A DNA stretch of 64,000 bases from Microbacterium sp. zg-Y1090. GTDB taxonomy: Bacteria; Actinomycetota; Actinomycetes; Actinomycetales; Microbacteriaceae. The notes under the pieces are model-generated. The model saw only the letters and a list, made by a program, of their open reading frames with translations. It had not been told where the DNA came from and did no database searches. Position numbers and translations under genes: made by a program. The stretch lies in NCBI RefSeq assembly GCF_030246945.1, contig NZ_CP126742.1, forward strand, positions 2,232,001 to 2,296,000, in the 5' to 3' direction. Below are positions 16,688-24,291 of the stretch, piece by piece. Positions within the stretch are counted from its first letter, which is position 1, and the number at the start of each line of letters is the position of its first letter.

Positions 16688-17634
16688 CCACCACGGCACC
16701 GTCCACCTCCACCGCCACCGTCATCACCGGGCGGGCGAGTGCCGGCATCCGCCGTCACACCGGCGAGCGCCGCGAGACCGCGGTCGCGTGGGGCTTTCTG
16801 GCACCGTTCCTCGTCGCGTTCGCGGTGTTCCTGCTGTGGCCCCTCCTGCACGGGCTGTACCTGAGCTTCACCGATCAGTCCCTCACCGGCGCCGGGGGCG
16901 GGTTCGTCGGGTTCGCCAACTACATCGAGGCGCTCGGCGATCCGGTCACGTGGCGGTCGCTGGGCAACACGGCGTGGTTCACCGTCCTGTCGACCGTGCC
17001 GCTGGTGCTGCTCGCGCTCGCGATGGCGCTGCTGGTGCACCGCGGACTGCCCGCCCAATGGCTGTGGCGGCTGTCGTTCTTCATGCCGTATCTGCTGGCC
17101 TCCACGGTGATCTCGCAGATCTGGGTGTGGATCTTCAACCCCCAGATCGGCGCCGCCAACAGGGTGCTCGCCTGGTTCGGTCTCGAGCCTCTGGCGTGGC
17201 TGCAGAGCCCCGACACCAACATGTACGCCATCGTCATCGCCACGGTGTGGTGGACGGTCGGCTTCAACTTCCTGCTGTACCTCGCCGCGCTGCAGAACAT
17301 CCCGGCGCAGCAGTACGAGGCGGCCTCCCTCGACGGTGCGGGCCCGGTGCGGCAGCTGTGGTCGATCACCCTCCCGCAGCTGGGTCAGGTGACGGTGCTC
17401 ATCGTCATCCTGCAGGTGATCGCGTCGCTGAAGCTGTTCGACCAGGCGTATCAGATGCTGGGCGGGGTCGCGAGCGACACGACCCGCTCCGTCGTGCAGT
17501 ACATGTACGAGGCCGGTTTCGTCGGGTACCGCTTCGGGTACTCCTCCGCCATCTCCTACGTCTTCTTCGCCATCATCGTCATCATCGGCGTGGTGCAGGC
17601 CTTCGCCGTCCGCCGCCGGGGGGAGCAGTCATGA
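16684..17634 (+). CDS. Sugar ABC transporter permease, MalF type
   Basis: The product is 316 residues, starting with a four-base overlap (ATGA) on the preceding gene. Six membrane helices follow a 30-residue cytosolic tail. The EAA loop that docks the ATPase is seen as YEAASLDGAGPVRQLWSITLP without break in the fourth quarter. It forms the heterodimeric channel with the next gene's product. Confidence 0.93.
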   Translation: MTTTAPSTSTATVITGRASAGIRRHTGERRETAVAWGFLAPFLVAFAVFLLWPLLHGLYLSFTDQSLTGAGGGFVGFANYIEALGDPVTWRSLGNTAWFTVLSTVPLVLLALAMALLVHRGLPAQWLWRLSFFMPYLLASTVISQIWVWIFNPQIGAANRVLAWFGLEPLAWLQSPDTNMYAIVIATVWWTVGFNFLLYLAALQNIPAQQYEAASLDGAGPVRQLWSITLPQLGQVTVLIVILQVIASLKLFDQAYQMLGGVASDTTRSVVQYMYEAGFVGYRFGYSSAISYVFFAIIVIIGVVQAFAVRRRGEQS

Positions 17635-18542
17635 CCACCACCGCTCAGGCACGCGCACCGCTGGCCACCCCGCAGGGCGCCGCCACCCGGCCGGACCGCA
17701 CGACCAAGCCCGGCGCGCGACGGCTGAGCCCGTTGAACATCCTCGCCTTCGTCGCACTGGCGCTGATGGCGCTCGGCTGGCTGATGCCGTTCCTGTGGGC
17801 GGTGGCGACCTCGTTCATGACCGAGACGGATGCCGCGTCCGGCGGCGGCTGGATCGGCCAGTCCGGTGCGACCACCGATGCCTACGGCGCGATCCTCGCG
17901 CAGGGGAACGTGTACATCTGGGCCTTCAACAGCCTGTGGACCTCCGCGGCGGTGACCCTCATCACGGTGGCCATCTCGGCGCTGGCCGCCTACGCCTTCT
18001 CGCGGCTGGAGTTCCCCGGCAGGAGGTTCCTCTTCGGAGTCGTGATCGCGTCGATCGTCGTCCCCCCGCAGGTGCTCATCATCCCGCTGTTCTACGAGAT
18101 GCTCGCCCTCAACCTCGTCGACACCCCGCTGGGGCTGATCCTGCCGCAGGTCGTCGTGCCGGCGATGGTGTTCATCCTGAAGAAGTTCTTCGACCAGGTG
18201 CCGCTGGAGCTGGAGGATGCCGCGCGCGTGGACGGCGCGGGACGGCTGCGGGTGTTCTGGTCCATCGTGCTGCCGCTGTCGCGCGGCATCCTCGCTGCTG
18301 TGGCCATCTTCGTGTTCATCACGACCTGGAACAACTTCCTCTGGCCGTTCCTGATCATCAACGACACCAACCTGATGACGCTGCCGGTGGGTCTGCAGAC
18401 GGTCATCAGTGCCTACGGGGTGCAGTACGCGCAGGTGATGGCGCAGGCCGTGCTGGCATCCCTCCCCCTGATCGTGCTGTTCCTGATCTTCCAGAAGCAG
18501 ATCGTCCGCGGTGTGGCGACGACCGGGTTCGGCGGCACCTGA
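17631..18542 (+). CDS. Sugar ABC transporter permease, MalG type
   Basis: The product is 303 residues, again with a four-base ATGA overlap. It has six helices and the EAA loop EDAARVDGAGRLRVFWSI near residue 200. The short helix-1 phrase LMPFLWAVATSFM and the end phrase QKQIVRGVATTGFGG are typical MalG-type features. Its start MTTTAQA resembles the MTTTAPS of the partner permease, which suggests ancient duplication of the start region or shared translational context. Confidence 0.93.
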   Translation: MTTTAQARAPLATPQGAATRPDRTTKPGARRLSPLNILAFVALALMALGWLMPFLWAVATSFMTETDAASGGGWIGQSGATTDAYGAILAQGNVYIWAFNSLWTSAAVTLITVAISALAAYAFSRLEFPGRRFLFGVVIASIVVPPQVLIIPLFYEMLALNLVDTPLGLILPQVVVPAMVFILKKFFDQVPLELEDAARVDGAGRLRVFWSIVLPLSRGILAAVAIFVFITTWNNFLWPFLIINDTNLMTLPVGLQTVISAYGVQYAQVMAQAVLASLPLIVLFLIFQKQIVRGVATTGFGGT

Positions 18543-18573
18543 GCGGTGGCCCACCTCGTCCGGGGGCGGCGAC

Positions 18574-18579
18574 TACGCT
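18574..18579 (+). promoter_or_regulatory. -10 box (TACGCT) of deoC, 6 nt before ATG
   Basis: TACGCT, GAGAGC, then ATG at 18586. It separates deoC transcription from the sugar importer that ends 43 bp upstream. Confidence 0.6.
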
Positions 18580-18585
18580 GAGAGC

Positions 18586-19302
18586 ATGTCCCGAATCACC
18601 GAACGCGAACTGGCCGCCACGATCGACCACGCGATCCTGAAGCCCGAATTCACCCGTGCCGACGTCGACGCCGAGCTCGACATCGCCGCCCAGTGGGGCG
18701 TGTTCAGCGTGTGCGTTCGTCCGTCGGACATCCCCTACGCGGTGAAGCGCCTGGACGGCACCGGCGTCGCGGTGGGCACCGTGATCGGGTTCCCCCACGG
18801 CACCACCTCCACCACGGCGAAGGTCGCTGAGACCATCCGCGCGTTCGAGGACGGCGCGACCGAGTTCGACATGGTGATCAACATCGGCGCGCTGCGCTCC
18901 GGGTTCGACGATGTCGTCGTCGACGACATCCGCGCCGTCGTGGATGCCGCTGCCGGGAAGATCACGAAGGTGATCCTGGAGACGAGCCTCCTCGACGACG
19001 AGCAGATCGCCCGCGGCAGCCGGCTGACCGAGGCCGGCGGCGCAGACTTCGTCAAGACCTCCACCGGGTTCGCCGGCGGCGGCGCGACGGTCGAGCACGT
19101 GCGACTCATGCGGGCGAGCGTCGGCGAGCGCGTGCAGGTGAAGGCCTCCGGCGGCGTCCGCAGCCTCGAGACCGCCCTGCAGATGCTCGATGCCGGCGCG
19201 ACCCGCCTGGGCACCAGCGCCAGCGCCACGATCCTCGGCTCGCTGCGCGCAGAGCTCGACGGCCGGGAGGGCGCCTCCACGGTCGACGAGACGTCGTACT
19301 GA
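18586..19302 (+). CDS. deoC: Deoxyribose-phosphate aldolase
   Basis: The product is 238 residues and splits 2-deoxyribose 5-phosphate into glyceraldehyde 3-phosphate and acetaldehyde in nucleoside salvage. The Schiff-base lysine is Lys157 (FVKTSTGFAGGGAT); the second active-site lysine is Lys186 (KASGGVRS); EFDMVINIGALRSG carries the active-site aspartate. Length fits the family. The sugar importer upstream might bring in a related sugar, but deoC has its own promoter box, so the link is weak. Confidence 0.94.
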   Translation: MSRITERELAATIDHAILKPEFTRADVDAELDIAAQWGVFSVCVRPSDIPYAVKRLDGTGVAVGTVIGFPHGTTSTTAKVAETIRAFEDGATEFDMVINIGALRSGFDDVVVDDIRAVVDAAAGKITKVILETSLLDDEQIARGSRLTEAGGADFVKTSTGFAGGGATVEHVRLMRASVGERVQVKASGGVRSLETALQMLDAGATRLGTSASATILGSLRAELDGREGASTVDETSY

Positions 19303-19303
19303 C

Positions 19304-20284
19304 TCAGTCGCTCAACGCGGCGCGCACTCGGGCGACGTCGTCGGTCATCTGCGCGATGAGTGCGTCGACGCCCTCGAAGGCGACCATTCCCCGGATGCGG
19401 TGGGTGAAGTGCACCTCGACGCGGTGGCCGTAGAGATCCAGATCGGTCTCGTCCAGCACGTACGCCTCCACCTGACGCGCGGTCACGTCGCCGAACGTGG
19501 GGTTGGTCCCCACCGAGATGGCGGCGGGGTAGCGGGTCGTGGCGTGCGGGTGGGGCGAAGCATCCGCCACAGGGATCGCACCCTCGTCGACGAGCCAGCC
19601 GGCGTAGACGCCGTCGGCGGGGATGAACCCCTCGGCCTCGAGGGACAGGTTCGCCGTCGGGAAGCCGAGGTCGCGGCCGCGCTTCAGGCCATGCACGACC
19701 TCGCCGCGCACCGCCGCGGGGCGGCCGAGCAGCCGGGCCGCGCCCTCGACGTCGCCCTCCGCGAGCAGGCCGCGGATCCAGGTCGAGGAGACACGGCGGC
19801 CGTCGTCGCGAGCCCGGATGTCGTCGATCACCTCGACGCGGAACCCGGACGAGCGGCCCAGCTGCGCGAGCAGGCCGGGGTCGCCGGCACCGCCGCGACC
19901 GAAGCGGAAGTCGGCCCCCACGAACACCGTGACCGCGCCGACGGCGTCCACGAGCACGCGGCGCACGAAGTCTTCGGCGGGCAGGTCGGCGAGGGCACGG
20001 TCGAAGTGCAGTACGAGGGTGGCGTCCACCCCGGTCTGCGCGAGCAGGGCCAGCTTCTGGTCGACGCTGACGAGCTCGGGCGGGCACAGCTCCGGCCGCA
20101 GCACGCTGAGCGGATTGCGGTCGAACGTGACGGCGACCACGCGCGCGCCTTCGGCCTCTGCGGCGACCCGGGCGCGGTCGATCCCGGCGCGGTGCCCGGC
20201 ATGCACGCCATCGAACTTGCCGATGACGACCACCGAGGGGCCGAAACCGGCGGGGATCTCCGCCGGGTCGCGGAAGACGATCAC
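19304..20284 (-). CDS. ribF: Bifunctional riboflavin kinase / FAD synthetase
   Basis: The product is 326 residues and makes FMN from riboflavin and FAD from FMN. The N-terminal adenylyltransferase shows VIGKFDGVHAGHRA and FVGADFRFGRGGAGD; the C-terminal kinase begins near residue 185 with GEVVHGLKRGRDLGFPTANL and ends with the usual VAFEGVDALIAQM. The start GTG 20284 overlaps the preceding stop by four bases (GTGA) and gives the family-typical start VIVFRDPAEIP. It is the last gene of the truB operon, an arrangement common in actinobacteria. Confidence 0.94.
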   Translation of the reverse strand: MIVFRDPAEIPAGFGPSVVVIGKFDGVHAGHRAGIDRARVAAEAEGARVVAVTFDRNPLSVLRPELCPPELVSVDQKLALLAQTGVDATLVLHFDRALADLPAEDFVRRVLVDAVGAVTVFVGADFRFGRGGAGDPGLLAQLGRSSGFRVEVIDDIRARDDGRRVSSTWIRGLLAEGDVEGAARLLGRPAAVRGEVVHGLKRGRDLGFPTANLSLEAEGFIPADGVYAGWLVDEGAIPVADASPHPHATTRYPAAISVGTNPTFGDVTARQVEAYVLDETDLDLYGHRVEVHFTHRIRGMVAFEGVDALIAQMTDDVARVRAALSD

Positions 20285-20766
20285 CAGGACGACCTCTCGA
20301 CCGGCTCGGGGCCCGGCTCGGCCACGGGGCCGGGCCGGTGGGTGGTCAGCCACCACAGTCCGAGGAAGGGCAGCACCAGCGGGATGAACAGGTAACCGGC
20401 GCCGAACCAGGACCACACCGTCGGGTGGTCGAACAGCGCAGGCAGCACGAAGGTGAGCATGCCGACGACGATCACGCCGGTGAGCTCGAAGCAGATCGCG
20501 ACCCAGGCGATGACGTACCAGACGCGGGAGCCCGCGAACACGAGGGCGAGGGTGGCGAGGATGTACACGACGGCCGCGCCCGCCGACAGGGTGTACGCGA
20601 GCGGCGCCTCGTCGAACTTCTCGACGATCTGCACGAAGGAGCGCCCGGTGGCGGCGAGGGCCATGACCGCGTAGACGATCACGAGCACGCGGCCGATGCC
20701 GGTCATGCGGGGGCGGGTGGACATGTCGCGGTCCAGTTTAGGCGGCGTGACGACGGAGCCGGTCAT
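20281..20766 (-). CDS. Four-helix membrane protein of the truB-ribF operon
   Basis: The product is 161 residues from ATG 20766, which overlaps the upstream stop by four bases (ATGA); an ATG at 20724 (MSTRPRMTG) is the alternative start. Four hydrophobic helices are visible (VLVIVYAVMALAA; AVVYILATLALVFAG; VIAWVAICFELTGVIVVG; LFIPLVLPFLGLWWL) with short loops. I know it only as a conserved hypothetical protein of Microbacteriaceae. Function unknown. Confidence 0.78.
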   Translation of the reverse strand: MTGSVVTPPKLDRDMSTRPRMTGIGRVLVIVYAVMALAATGRSFVQIVEKFDEAPLAYTLSAGAAVVYILATLALVFAGSRVWYVIAWVAICFELTGVIVVGMLTFVLPALFDHPTVWSWFGAGYLFIPLVLPFLGLWWLTTHRPGPVAEPGPEPVERSSW

Positions 20767-21131
20767 GCGCCCTGCACCGTCCAGATGACCTCCATGCGCC
20801 ACACCATCACGGCCACCGACAGCGCGGCGACCCCCATGATGACGGTGCTCCAGCGGCTGCGCTCGATGAGCGCCCACGCCGCCGCCGCGGGCGGCAGCAG
20901 CACGGCCGAGACGAGGTACACCCAGAACTCGAGCAGGCTGCCCGAAGCGGGGTTGCCCGCGAGCGGCGACACGATGCCGATGACGACCTGCGCGATGAGG
21001 AGCAGCTCGAGAAGTGCGAGCGAACCCACCGTCAGGTCACTGGGGCGACGGCCGGCCAGGCCGATCCCGATGCACAGCAGGCCGGCCACCACGGCGACGG
21101 CCACCTGGACGACGGTGAACCACAGGATCAT
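20763..21131 (-). CDS. Small four-helix membrane protein of the truB-ribF operon
   Basis: The product is 122 residues, almost entirely hydrophobic, with four helices. Its start overlaps the truB stop by one base (TGATG), so it is translated with truB. The conserved-looking charged points are a GRRPSDL loop and an IERSRW loop. No function is known to me. Confidence 0.8.
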   Translation of the reverse strand: MILWFTVVQVAVAVVAGLLCIGIGLAGRRPSDLTVGSLALLELLLIAQVVIGIVSPLAGNPASGSLLEFWVYLVSAVLLPPAAAAWALIERSRWSTVIMGVAALSVAVMVWRMEVIWTVQGA

Positions 21132-22018
21132 CAGCTCTCCTCCGAGACGTTCATGGCACTCTTCACGTCGGCGCCGCGGCGCTCGACGATCCCCACGAGC
21201 CGGCCGTCGGGGTCGATGGCCGCGGCCGGCGGGTCGGCGAGGCGCACGCCCGCGCCGACGAGACGCTTTCCGTGCCGCAGATCGCGGGCCTCCTCCGCCG
21301 TCACCGGGAAGGCGCCCAGCACATCGGCGGCGACCCTCGCCTGCGGGAGCAGGGCGTCGGCGGAGATGTCGTCGACGGCCACCGCGTCGGCGAGGTCGAA
21401 CGGACCGATGCGGGTGCGCCGCAGCGCGGTGAGGTGACCGCCGACCCCGAGCGCCGCACCCAGGTCGCGGGCGAGGGCACGGATGTAGGTGCCGCTGGAG
21501 CAGTCGACCACGACGTCGAGGTCCAGCACCCCGTCGCCAGGGCGGCGGGCGCGCACCGCGAAGCGCGAGACGGTGACCGCACGTGCTGCCAGCGTGACCT
21601 CCTCGCCGGCGCGGGCCAGGTCGTAGGCGCGGCGACCGTCCACCTTGATCGCCGAGACGCGACTGGGCACCTGGGAGATGTCCCCCGTCAGCGCCGAGAT
21701 GCCCGCGTCGACCGCAGCGTCGGTGACGGCGGCGACGGCCGCGGCATCGGCCCTGGTCGTCACGGCGCCGTCGGCGTCATCGCTGTCGGTGGCGACACCG
21801 AGGCGGATCGTGGCTTCATAGGTCTTGTCGAGCCCGACGAGATACGTCAGCAGCCGGGTCGCGCTGTCGACGCCGAGGACGAGCAGGCCCGTCGCCATCG
21901 GGTCGAGCGTGCCGGCGTGGCCGACCTTGCGGGTGCCCAGCGCGCGCCGCGCGCGCGCGACGACGTCGTGGCTCGTCATGCCGCCGGCTTTGTCGACGAG
22001 GAGGATGCCGCCGGCCAT
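21131..22018 (-). CDS. truB: tRNA pseudouridine-55 synthase
   Basis: The product is 295 residues and converts U55 in the T-loop of tRNAs to pseudouridine. The catalytic aspartate is Asp39 in GHAGTLDPMATGLL. The KTYEATIRLG strand, the QVPSRVSAIKVDGRRAYDLAR segment (in two parts) and SGTYIRALARDLG are standard TruB features, followed by a short PUA-like end. ATG 22018 overlaps the upstream kinase gene stop by one base. Confidence 0.95.
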   Translation of the reverse strand: MAGGILLVDKAGGMTSHDVVARARRALGTRKVGHAGTLDPMATGLLVLGVDSATRLLTYLVGLDKTYEATIRLGVATDSDDADGAVTTRADAAAVAAVTDAAVDAGISALTGDISQVPSRVSAIKVDGRRAYDLARAGEEVTLAARAVTVSRFAVRARRPGDGVLDLDVVVDCSSGTYIRALARDLGAALGVGGHLTALRRTRIGPFDLADAVAVDDISADALLPQARVAADVLGAFPVTAEEARDLRHGKRLVGAGVRLADPPAAAIDPDGRLVGIVERRGADVKSAMNVSEES

Positions 22019-22674
22019 CAGCAGAAGTCCCGGTAGACGCGCGACGGGTGGCGGAAGTCGGTGTTGTCGACGATCGCCGAGGCGGCGCGACGCGGGTCGG
22101 CGTCGCGCAGGTAGATCTCCTGGCCCTGCCGGTAGCGGGCGTTGGAGGCTGCGGTGTGGGCGGGGTCGGTGCCGTCGCGCTCGGCCAGGCGGGCGAACGC
22201 CACGTCGACGGGGACGTCGAGCCACAGCGACCAGTGCCAGAGCCCGCGCAGCTCGGGGCGGTGCAGGAAGATGCCGTCGACCAGCAGCACGGCATCGGGT
22301 CCGGCGACCTGCGGGGCCACATCGACCGGCGCATCGGCGTCGACATCCCACACCGCGGTGCGGAAGGGCTCGCCGGCACGGAAGGGCTCGATGAGCTCAC
22401 GGCGGAACGCCGCGTAGTCGTAGGAGTCGAGGTAGAACCCCTCCGGCGACGTGCGCCCGCGGGCGTATCGCTCGGCGCGGGGGCGGTGGAACCCGTCGAC
22501 CGATGCCCGGAAGACCGGGACGTCGTCGAACACGGTCGCGAAGCCGTCGGCGAAGCGGGTCTTGCCCGCGCCGTCGACGCCATCCACGCCGAGGAGGATC
22601 CGCCCATGGCGGTGATGCTGGCGCACCTCGTCGCGCAGGCTCCCCCAGAGGTCGGAAGCGGTGGTCTCGGGCAT
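22018..22674 (-). CDS. Uridine-kinase-like P-loop NTPase
   Basis: The product is 218 residues with Walker A loop GVDGVDGAGKTRFAD near residue 30. The aspartate in SVDGFHRPRAERYARG occupies the place of the catalytic base in uridine kinases and phosphoribulokinases. LLVDGIFLHRPEL is the Walker-B-like strand and RYRQGQEIYL the lid region. It probably phosphorylates a nucleoside or small sugar alcohol; the exact substrate is not readable. It heads the five-gene operon with overlapping starts down to ribF. Confidence 0.85.
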   Translation of the reverse strand: MPETTASDLWGSLRDEVRQHHRHGRILLGVDGVDGAGKTRFADGFATVFDDVPVFRASVDGFHRPRAERYARGRTSPEGFYLDSYDYAAFRRELIEPFRAGEPFRTAVWDVDADAPVDVAPQVAGPDAVLLVDGIFLHRPELRGLWHWSLWLDVPVDVAFARLAERDGTDPAHTAASNARYRQGQEIYLRDADPRRAASAIVDNTDFRHPSRVYRDFC

Positions 22675-22680
22675 CCCTCC

Positions 22681-22686
22681 AGCCTA
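22681..22686 (-). promoter_or_regulatory. -10 box (TAGGCT) of the truB operon, 6 nt before ATG
   Basis: TAGGCT, GGAGGG, then ATG at 22674 on the minus strand. The six spacer bases also resemble a Shine-Dalgarno, so both readings are possible here. Confidence 0.55.
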
Positions 22687-22733
22687 CTTCGGCCGGGTGG
22701 GGCGACCGGCGCTCCCCCGGCGTTCGGCCGTCA

Positions 22734-22739
22734 TAGGCT
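22734..22739 (+). promoter_or_regulatory. -10 box (TAGGCT) of mutY, 6 nt before GTG
   Basis: TAGGCT, TCTCGG, then GTG at 22746. It faces the divergent TAGGCT box of the truB operon 48 bp away. Confidence 0.6.
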
Positions 22740-22745
22740 TCTCGG

Positions 22746-23612
22746 GTGCCCGACCTCGCGACCCCGCTCATCGCCTGGTACCGCGACAACGCCAGGGACC
22801 TGCCGTGGCGGCATCCGGAGTTCGGGGCGTGGGGCGTGCTGGTGAGCGAGTTCATGCTGCAACAGACGCCGGTGGCCCGGGTGATCCCCCATCTGGAGGC
22901 GTGGCTCGACCGCTGGCCCGACCCCGCGGCGCTGGCGGCCGACCCGCCCGCGGAGGCGGTGCGGCAGTGGGCGAACCTCGGGTACCCGCGGCGCGCGCTC
23001 TGGCTGCACCGGGCCGCGGTGGAGATCCGCGACCGCCACGACGGCGTCGTGCCGGCGGACGTCGAGGCGCTCCTCGCCCTCACCGGGATCGGCGACTACA
23101 CCGCGCGCGCCGTGGCCGTCTTCGCCTACGGGCGCAGGCATCCCGTCGTCGACACCAACACCCGACGCGTGCTCGCGCGGGCCGTCGACGGTCGGTCGCA
23201 GCCGGGTGCGCCGGCGAAGCGTGATCTGGCGGCGATGGCGGCGGTGCTGCCTTCGGACGTCGACCAGGCCGCGGTCGTCAACGCGGCGGCCATGGAACTC
23301 GGGGCGGTCGTGTGCACGGCACGCGTTCCCCGGTGCGAGGCGTGCCCGCTCGCGCACCTGTGCGCGTGGCGCGCGGCCGGGTACCCGGACACCGGCGACG
23401 AGAGGCGGCGGCAGGCCCGGTACGAGGGCAGCGACCGGCAGGCGCGCGGTGCGGTGCTGCGGGTGCTGCGGGAGGCTGCGGCCCACGCGGTGGCGGCCGA
23501 CGCGGTCATCCCGGCCTGGCAGGATGCGCGCCAGCGCGACCGCGCCATCGACTCGCTCATCGCGGACGGGCTCGTCGAGGCGACCGGGGGCATGCTCTCG
23601 CTCCCCCGCTGA
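22746..23612 (+). CDS. mutY: A/G-specific adenine glycosylase
   Basis: The product is 288 residues and removes adenine mispaired with 8-oxoguanine. Catalytic Glu35 lies in SEFMLQQTPV, the helix-hairpin-helix is LTGIGDYTARAV, catalytic Asp136 is in VVDTNTRR, and the iron-sulphur ligands are Cys190, Cys197, Cys200 and Cys206 (C-x6-C-x2-C-x5-C). The C-terminal NUDIX-like 8-oxoG recognition domain of E. coli MutY is reduced to about 75 residues that look like a winged helix; short forms like this are usual in actinobacteria. Confidence 0.94.
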   Translation: MPDLATPLIAWYRDNARDLPWRHPEFGAWGVLVSEFMLQQTPVARVIPHLEAWLDRWPDPAALAADPPAEAVRQWANLGYPRRALWLHRAAVEIRDRHDGVVPADVEALLALTGIGDYTARAVAVFAYGRRHPVVDTNTRRVLARAVDGRSQPGAPAKRDLAAMAAVLPSDVDQAAVVNAAAMELGAVVCTARVPRCEACPLAHLCAWRAAGYPDTGDERRRQARYEGSDRQARGAVLRVLREAAAHAVAADAVIPAWQDARQRDRAIDSLIADGLVEATGGMLSLPR

Positions 23613-23632
23613 GCCTGCGCGCGTGCGGCCGC

Positions 23633-23718
23633 GTGCACAACGTCGCCAATCAAGTGCGGGCAACAGCCCGTCTGGGCGCGTTGACGCGCAGGCACCCGGG
23701 ATCGGCGACGTTGTGCAC
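23633..23718. repeat. 86-bp palindromic element with internal hairpins
   Basis: GTGCACAACGTCGCC at 23633-23647 is repeated as its exact complement at 23704-23718. Inside lie two more hairpins: CGGGC-aaca-GCCCG (23657-23670) and GCGCG-ttga-CGCGC. It fills most of the gap between convergent mutY and rbfA. It may be the shared terminator, a dispersed palindromic repeat, or a structured RNA. Confidence 0.7.
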
Positions 23719-23798
23719 GTCGGCAACGGAGCGCCCCCGCTCCCGGTGGCGCGAAGGCTCAGCCGCGTCGCCGGATACCCGCTCGTGGACCCGGAGGT

Positions 23799-24233
23799 CT
23801 ACTCGGCTTCTTCGAGGTCGCGGGGCTTGACGTACGGGTCGGCGTCGCCGGCATAGGCGGCACCGGTGGCCAGTCCCGCCACAGCGGCGTCGCGCTCGCG
23901 CGCCTCGCGCAGCAGGTCCTCGATGTGCCCGGCGTTCTCGGGGATCGCGTCGGGGATGAACTCGAGGGTCGGGGTGAGCCGCACGCCGAGCTTGCGCCCG
24001 ACCTCGCTGCGCAGCATGCCGGTGGCGGCCCGCAGCGCCTCAGCCGAGTCGGCGCGCTCCTTCTCGGTGCCGAGCACGGTGTAGAACACCGACGCGTGCT
24101 GCAGGTCCCCGGTCACCTTCACATCGGTGATGGTGGTGAACCCCAGCCGCGGGTCCCGCAGACCCTTCTCGAGCCGTTCGGCGATCAGAACGCGAATGCG
24201 GTCGGCCAGCCTGGCCTGACGCTCTGAAGACAT
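23799..24233 (-). CDS. rbfA: Ribosome-binding factor A
   Basis: The product is 144 residues and assists late maturation of the 30S subunit. The KH-like fold is recognisable: RQARLADRIRVLIAERLEKG, then DPRLGFTTITDVKVTGDLQHA, then ALRAATGMLRSEVGRKLGVR and PTLEFIPD. It follows infB, as in most bacteria, but a strong hairpin separates the two genes. Confidence 0.95.
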   Translation of the reverse strand: MSSERQARLADRIRVLIAERLEKGLRDPRLGFTTITDVKVTGDLQHASVFYTVLGTEKERADSAEALRAATGMLRSEVGRKLGVRLTPTLEFIPDAIPENAGHIEDLLREARERDAAVAGLATGAAYAGDADPYVKPRDLEEAE

Positions 24234-24255
24234 CGTTTATCTCCCTGCAAGTGAA

Positions 24256-24285
24256 GGCGGGGGGTGCCTTCCGGCACCCCCCGCC
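24256..24285 (-). terminator. Hairpin between infB and rbfA
   Basis: A perfect 13-bp GC-rich stem (GGCGGGGGGTGCC and complement) with a 4-nt loop starts 7 nt after the infB stop. No T-run follows. Inside an operon it may reduce rbfA expression or protect the infB mRNA end. Confidence 0.7.
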
Positions 24286-24291
24286 GGATGA

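Noticed and set aside
23633-23718. tRNA or tRNA-like gene
   Set aside because: The fold has long stems but no T-loop GTTCRA motif, no anticodon arm of the right size and no acceptor stem of 7 bp.
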